From NCBI GenBank assembly GCA_002307145.1, contig DBTR01000024.1, positions 5,375-33,089 on the forward strand: DNA of 27,715 nucleotides, given 5' to 3'. The position numbers were made by a program, and so were the translations under genes. Numbering within the stretch: the stretch's first letter is position 1; each line of letters begins with the position of its first letter. The notes under the pieces are model-generated. The model saw only the letters and a list, made by a program, of their open reading frames with translations. It did not search any database and was not told the origin of the DNA. The stretch comes from Rhodospirillum sp. UBA1311. GTDB taxonomy: Bacteria > Pseudomonadota > Alphaproteobacteria > Rhodospirillales > Rhodospirillaceae. Below, in pieces: positions 24,041 to 27,715 of this stretch.

Positions 24041-24571
24041 TCAGAACTTCGTCAGGCCTTCGCTCAGGCCCTTGAGCGACACCGCGATGGTGCCGACCTT
24101 GTCGGCGATGCGGAACTCGATCTTGGCGTTCGAGCCCTTCTTCAGGGTCCCGAGAAGTTCGGCGTCGATCTTGTTCGCCACTTCGCAACCTTGCGGAATG
24201 CAGCGCTGCGGGAACAGTTCGTATTCCTTACCGCCGTCGACCGAGAGCTTCACACCCGGCGGAATCGCATAGCCGAGCGGCAGGTAGCCGAACATCACGA
24301 ACTCTTTGTCGGAGAGGTGGAACACGGCGGCCTTCAGAACCGTGACCTCCTTGCCGTCCTGGCCTTTGACCTTTTCGATCTGCATCAGGCGGCAGGTGGA
24401 CGCGGAAGCGGGCGCTCCCGCCGGGGCCTTCGGGCAACTCACCGTCCAATCGCCGAACTTGTCGCCATCCTTGGCGGCAAGCGCGGGAGTCGCGGCAAAC
24501 AGCGGAACGAGAACCGCCGCCGCCAGGGCGGAACCGGCGGCGAAAGAACCAAACTTGCGAATCACGGGCAT
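24041..24571 (-). CDS. Invasion-associated locus B (IalB) family protein
   Basis: The 176-residue exported protein has a Sec signal peptide (about residues 1-32, ending ATPALA). FGDWTVSCPK (39-48) is the hallmark N-terminal motif of the IalB family, and the mature part keeps CRLMQIE and the CIPQGCE segment near the middle, giving four cysteines that can form two disulfides. The name comes from Bartonella, where it aids erythrocyte invasion, but most members occur in free-living alphaproteobacteria and their role there is unknown; nothing here implies pathogenicity. The gene is alone between the pirin terminator and a peptidase gene, with AGGA before its start. Confidence 0.92.
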   Translation of the reverse strand: MPVIRKFGSFAAGSALAAAVLVPLFAATPALAAKDGDKFGDWTVSCPKAPAGAPASASTCRLMQIEKVKGQDGKEVTVLKAAVFHLSDKEFVMFGYLPLGYAIPPGVKLSVDGGKEYELFPQRCIPQGCEVANKIDAELLGTLKKGSNAKIEFRIADKVGTIAVSLKGLSEGLTKF

Positions 24572-24757
24572 TGTGCGTGCATCCTATCAGGATCGGGGTC
24601 GGGGCTGCGCTTCGTCGCGTGGCGCCCAGTCACGTCGCACCCATCGGGCGCGCCATTGAGCCGGGGATACTAACGACTCGAACCGCCCCGGTCAAACCGG
24701 GACGCTCCGATATTATGTCGGCAATACCCCCGCATGTCGCAAGGGCAAGAAAGTGCG

Positions 24758-25903
24758 TCAATCCAAGGAAATCAGCGTCGCCGCGACCGCCTGGGCACGC
24801 GGCACGAAGGTTTCGAGGTGGCAGACCTCGTCCTCGGTATGCGCTTTTTCCCCTACCGGCCCGAGGCCGCAGAGCGTTGGGATTCCCATCGCGGCGGTGA
24901 AGCCCGAGTCCGCGCAGCCGCCGGTGAACTCGCCGCCGACGGCAAAGCCGATCTCGGCGGCGGCCTTGGCATAGCGCGCCAGAAGCCCTTCGCTCATCGC
25001 CGCTTCCATCGGCACGCGGCGCGACATCATCGTGCCGGTGGCGACGGTGTCGGGCACGTCCTCGGCGGCGAGGATGTCCATGATCTTCGCCACGATCGGC
25101 GCGCGCTGCGCCTCCTCGACGATGCGCACGTCGAATTCGGCGCTCGCCCACGAGGCGACGGTGTTGTGGCCGATGCCTCCCGCGATCACGCCGACGTTGG
25201 TGGTGATCCCGGCGTCGTAGTCGGTGAGCGCGTGGAGGCGGATCACCTTCTTCGCCAGCGCCTCGATCGCATTACGCCCGGCCTGATGGTTGACGCCCGC
25301 GTGCGCGGCGCGGCCCTTGACGTCGATCTGCATCCAGAAGCCGCCCTTGCGCGCCGAAACGACGTTGCCCGAGGCGCGGCCCGGCTCCATGTTGAGCACC
25401 GCGCGCGCCCCCGCCGCGAGCTTTTCGATGATCGGGCGGCCGGTGTCGGAGCCGACCTCCTCGTCGCCGGTGAACAGCCCGACGATCGGGAACGGCGCGC
25501 CGCCGGTTTCCGCGAACGCCTTCAGCACGAAGGCGATCAGCACCAGCCCCGACTTCATGTCGGCCACGCCCGGACCGTAGGCACGGTCGCCGACCGAGGT
25601 GTACGGACGCTTCGCCACCGTGCCGGTGGGGAAGACGGTGTCGCGGTGCCCCATCATCAGCGCATGCGGCCCCTCGCCGCCCGCCACCGTCACCTTGATC
25701 GCGTCGCCGAAGCGCTCGACCGGGATGCGCTCGATTTCGATCCCCGGCCCGGTGAGAAACTCGACCAGAAGGTCGCCGACGCGGTCGTTGCCCGGCTTGT
25801 CGTGGCTGAAGGATTCGGTGTTCACCAGCTTTTGCAGCAGGACTTCCATTTCGCCGCGCCGGGGCGCGAGCCATTTCAACACCCGAGAATTCAAAACCGT
25901 CAT
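24758..25903 (-). CDS. M20-family metallopeptidase (CPG2-like)
   Basis: The 381-residue dinuclear zinc peptidase is related to glutamate carboxypeptidase CPG2/ArgE/DapE. Metal and catalytic residues appear in order: His86 and Asp88 in MMGHRDTVFPTG, bridging Asp115 in YGPGVADMKSG, catalytic Glu148 and ligand Glu149 in GDEEVGS, Glu173 in NMEPGR, and a C-terminal His in EDEVCHLETFV. The dimerisation lid is the KGRAAHAGVNHQAGRNAIEA region. No signal peptide is seen, so it is cytoplasmic. Its ATG overlaps the stop of the upstream M20 gene (ATGA), so the pair is translationally coupled. With the peptide transporter upstream, it probably hydrolyses imported peptides or N-acyl/glutamyl amino acids. 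Confidence 0.93.
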   Translation of the reverse strand: MTVLNSRVLKWLAPRRGEMEVLLQKLVNTESFSHDKPGNDRVGDLLVEFLTGPGIEIERIPVERFGDAIKVTVAGGEGPHALMMGHRDTVFPTGTVAKRPYTSVGDRAYGPGVADMKSGLVLIAFVLKAFAETGGAPFPIVGLFTGDEEVGSDTGRPIIEKLAAGARAVLNMEPGRASGNVVSARKGGFWMQIDVKGRAAHAGVNHQAGRNAIEALAKKVIRLHALTDYDAGITTNVGVIAGGIGHNTVASWASAEFDVRIVEEAQRAPIVAKIMDILAAEDVPDTVATGTMMSRRVPMEAAMSEGLLARYAKAAAEIGFAVGGEFTGGCADSGFTAAMGIPTLCGLGPVGEKAHTEDEVCHLETFVPRAQAVAATLISLD

Positions 25904-27303
25904 TTGTTCACCGCCTTGATCACATCCGCACCGTGTTCGCCCAGGTCCCAGAACAGACCGGCCATCATTCCTAGACCCTCGCGGGCCACCGGCGCCAGCA
26001 GGTGTTCGTCGGGGGCGTGCTGCGAACACGCAGGATAGGAATGCGGAACCCAGATCGTCGGCATGCCGAGAACCTCGGAAAATGCGTCGTTGGGGAGCGA
26101 ACCGCCGAGATTGGGCAGCAGCGCGGGCTTCTTGCCGGTGGTGCGGGCGATCGAGTCGAGCGCCCAGACCACCCACGGGCTGTCCGGGTCGACGCGGGTC
26201 GCGGCGAACGCCGAGCCCGACGCCTTCACCTCGATGTCGGAAAAACCGTGGGCGGCGAGATGCGCGCGGATCGATGCCACGAAGTTGGCGTGGTCGCTGC
26301 CGACGACGTAACGGAGCTGCATGTGCGCCACCGCCTCGGGCGGGATGGCGTTGACCGGAATGTCCGGATTGCCCGCGAGAATCGAAAGGATTTCGAGGGT
26401 ATTCCAGCCGAACACCCGCTCCTCGGTGGAGAGGCCGGGTTCGCCCCAGTCGGCGTCCACCTCCGGATCGCCGGGGTTGCCACCGACCTTCAAGTCAGCG
26501 ATCGCCGCCTTGACCGAGGCCGGAATCGGCGTCGGGCGCAGGCCCTCGACGAGAATCTGACCGTCCTTGCTCACCATCGTCGAGATCGCGTGCACCAACA
26601 CCGTCGCCGGGTTGCGGAGCGCACCGCCCCAGTTGCCGGAGTGGTGGCCGCCGTCGCGCAATTTCAGGCGGAGATCGAAGCCGAAGCTGCCGCGCGAGCC
26701 GAGAAACACCGTCGGCCGGGCGGCGGACATGCGCGGCCCGTCGGAAGCGATCAGCACGTCGGCTTTGAGGGCCACCTTGTGCGCCGCGCACACTTCGCGC
26801 AGGCCGACCGAGCCGATCTCCTCGCCCATTTCGAGGATCAGCTTGGCGTTGAAGCCGAGCTTGCCGCCGCGCGCCGCCATCACCGGCGCGAGCGCGGCGA
26901 GGTTGATGGTGTGCTGGCCCTTGTTGTCGGCGGTGCCGCGCCCATACCAGCGCTCGCCCACCACCGTCACTTCCCAGGGCGAAAGATTGTCGCGCCACTT
27001 GCCTTCGTAGCCGCGCACCACGTCGCCGTGGCCGTAGATCAGCACCGTCGGCAGGCCATCCGCCTCGTGGCGCTCGCCGAGCAGGAACGGGCCGCTGCCG
27101 TGCGGACCGTCGACCATTTCGGTGGCGAAGCCGAGCTTGCCGAGGTCGGGGACGATGGTCTCGTTGAAATAGGTGGCGAGGATCGGCTTGCGCTCGGGCT
27201 TCTGGCTTTCCGACGGGATCGCGACGCGGCGTCGCAGGTCGGCGAGGAAACCGCCGTCGTCGAAGTACGCATACGCGCCGGAAATCGCGGCATCACGGCT
27301 CAT
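25900..27303 (-). CDS. M20-family dipeptidase (carnosinase-like)
   Basis: The 467-residue dinuclear zinc peptidase is of the larger M20 subgroup close to CNDP dipeptidases. Ligands in order are His92 and Asp94 in LIYGHGDVVRG, bridging Asp126 in YGRGTADNKGQH, catalytic Glu161 and Glu162 in LEMGEEIGSVG, Asp in IASDGPRMS and the final His in HAPDEHLL. LRDGGHHSGNWGGALRNPA contributes the lid-domain His residues. No signal peptide is visible. The ATG at 27306 is in frame next to the chosen one; the AAAGGG before them is better spaced for 27303. Its start overlaps the end of the ABC-transporter ATPase gene, and its stop overlaps the next M20 start, so three genes form one operon. Confidence 0.92.
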   Translation of the reverse strand: MSRDAAISGAYAYFDDGGFLADLRRRVAIPSESQKPERKPILATYFNETIVPDLGKLGFATEMVDGPHGSGPFLLGERHEADGLPTVLIYGHGDVVRGYEGKWRDNLSPWEVTVVGERWYGRGTADNKGQHTINLAALAPVMAARGGKLGFNAKLILEMGEEIGSVGLREVCAAHKVALKADVLIASDGPRMSAARPTVFLGSRGSFGFDLRLKLRDGGHHSGNWGGALRNPATVLVHAISTMVSKDGQILVEGLRPTPIPASVKAAIADLKVGGNPGDPEVDADWGEPGLSTEERVFGWNTLEILSILAGNPDIPVNAIPPEAVAHMQLRYVVGSDHANFVASIRAHLAAHGFSDIEVKASGSAFAATRVDPDSPWVVWALDSIARTTGKKPALLPNLGGSLPNDAFSEVLGMPTIWVPHSYPACSQHAPDEHLLAPVAREGLGMMAGLFWDLGEHGADVIKAVNK

Positions 27304-27715
27304 CATGGACCCTTTCAAGCGGGAAATGACACGCGACGCGCCCTTGGGTGTTGGGCGCGAGACGTGGGGCCTCGGCGCGGCAGAGGTCGACGGCGCGGGG
27401 GCAACGGGGATGGAAGGTGCAGCCGGGCGGCGGCGCGATCGGATTGGGAAACACCGCGCCCAGCCGGTTGTCGGGAATGCCAAGGTCGGGGTCGGGGGTC
27501 AGCACCGAATCCAGCAGCGCGCGGGTGTAGGGATGGCCCGGCCCCTTGAATACCTCGGCCGCCGGGCGGTCCTCGACGATCCGGCCGAGGTACATCACCG
27601 CGACCCGGTCGGCGAGGTGTTCGACCACCGCAAGGTTGTGGCTGATGAACACGTAGGTGAGGCCGAACTCGCGGCGCAATTCCAAGAGCAGGTTGAGGAT
27701 CTGCGCCTGCACCGA
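27293..27715 (-). CDS. Oligopeptide/dipeptide ABC transporter ATPase, 3' part
   Basis: The frame runs off the right edge; 140 codons are visible from the D-loop region SVQAQILNLL onward. The H-loop reads YVFISHNLAVVEHLADRVAV, and MYLGRIVE is the usual strand after it. HPYTRALLDSV is the Oligo_HPY motif that marks ATPases of the Dpp/Opp peptide-importer family, followed by the conserved Cys-rich GCTFHPRCPRAVDLC. Walker A and B lie outside the window. The family imports di- and oligopeptides, and a few members take up nickel or glutathione. Its end overlaps the downstream M20 dipeptidase gene by 11 bases, linking uptake with hydrolysis. Resemblance is to the second ATPase (DppF/OppF), but this cannot be fixed from the fragment. 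Confidence 0.93.
   Translation of the reverse strand, partial: SVQAQILNLLLELRREFGLTYVFISHNLAVVEHLADRVAVMYLGRIVEDRPAAEVFKGPGHPYTRALLDSVLTPDPDLGIPDNRLGAVFPNPIAPPPGCTFHPRCPRAVDLCRAEAPRLAPNTQGRVACHFPLERVHDEP

Noticed and set aside
24041..24571. IalB as a virulence factor
   Set aside because: The family is common in free-living alphaproteobacteria, and nothing else here indicates a pathogen.
24687..24701. CCCGGT-CAA-ACCGGG hairpin as a terminator of the M20 operon
   Set aside because: The stem is only six pairs and no T run follows on the minus strand, so it is too weak to list as a terminator.

Overview
The window reads as a chromosomal segment of a high-GC alphaproteobacterium, probably of the Rhodospirillales. 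The pointers are an IalB-family periplasmic protein, a bioMNY biotin-uptake operon, very GC-rich coding sequence with strong third-position G/C bias, and an intergenic palindromic element of the kind common in that order. This placement is inference; no rRNA or other decisive marker gene is present. I see no IS element, CRISPR array or intact prophage.

Layout. 1-2143 (+): the 3' end of a CinA/MoaB-type molybdopterin-binding protein, an isochorismatase-like hydrolase, and a YdbC-type aldo/keto reductase. 2140-5543 (-): an ACT-domain protein, a membrane diguanylate cyclase (7TM-DISM plus GGDEF) and a YghO-like GNAT protein. 5796-9383 (+): an exported gamma-glutamyltransferase and a PoxB-type pyruvate:quinone oxidoreductase, converging on a CLC chloride channel with a CBS tail. 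11299-13763 (-): bioM-bioN-bioY with rsmJ abutting downstream; then glgX (-).

16300-18348 (+): a two-repeat lipoprotein, tRNA-Leu(UAA) and an acyltransferase-3 membrane protein. 18353-19689 (-): rubrerythrin and an SDR oxidoreductase, with a divergent AraC-type regulator (+). 20734-21548 is a compositional island of about 55% GC. It holds inverted DnaA boxes, a small palindrome and an orphan ORF that looks like a decayed fragment of a phage/plasmid-type primase (DUF7146/Toprim), and it ends in a strong hairpin. 21557-23980: wrbA and a LysR regulator (-) with a divergent pirin gene (+), a quinone/oxidative-stress type cluster with a conspicuous dyad operator candidate. 24041-27715 (-): ialB, two overlapping M20 metallopeptidases, and the 3' end of an oligopeptide/dipeptide ABC-transporter ATPase.

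Functional threads are peptide and gamma-glutamyl salvage (ABC transporter with two M20 peptidases; GGT elsewhere), redox protection (rubrerythrin, WrbA, pirin, PoxB feeding the quinone pool), biotin import, and c-di-GMP signalling. The most unusual stretch is the DnaA-box/primase-remnant island at 20.7-21.5 kb.
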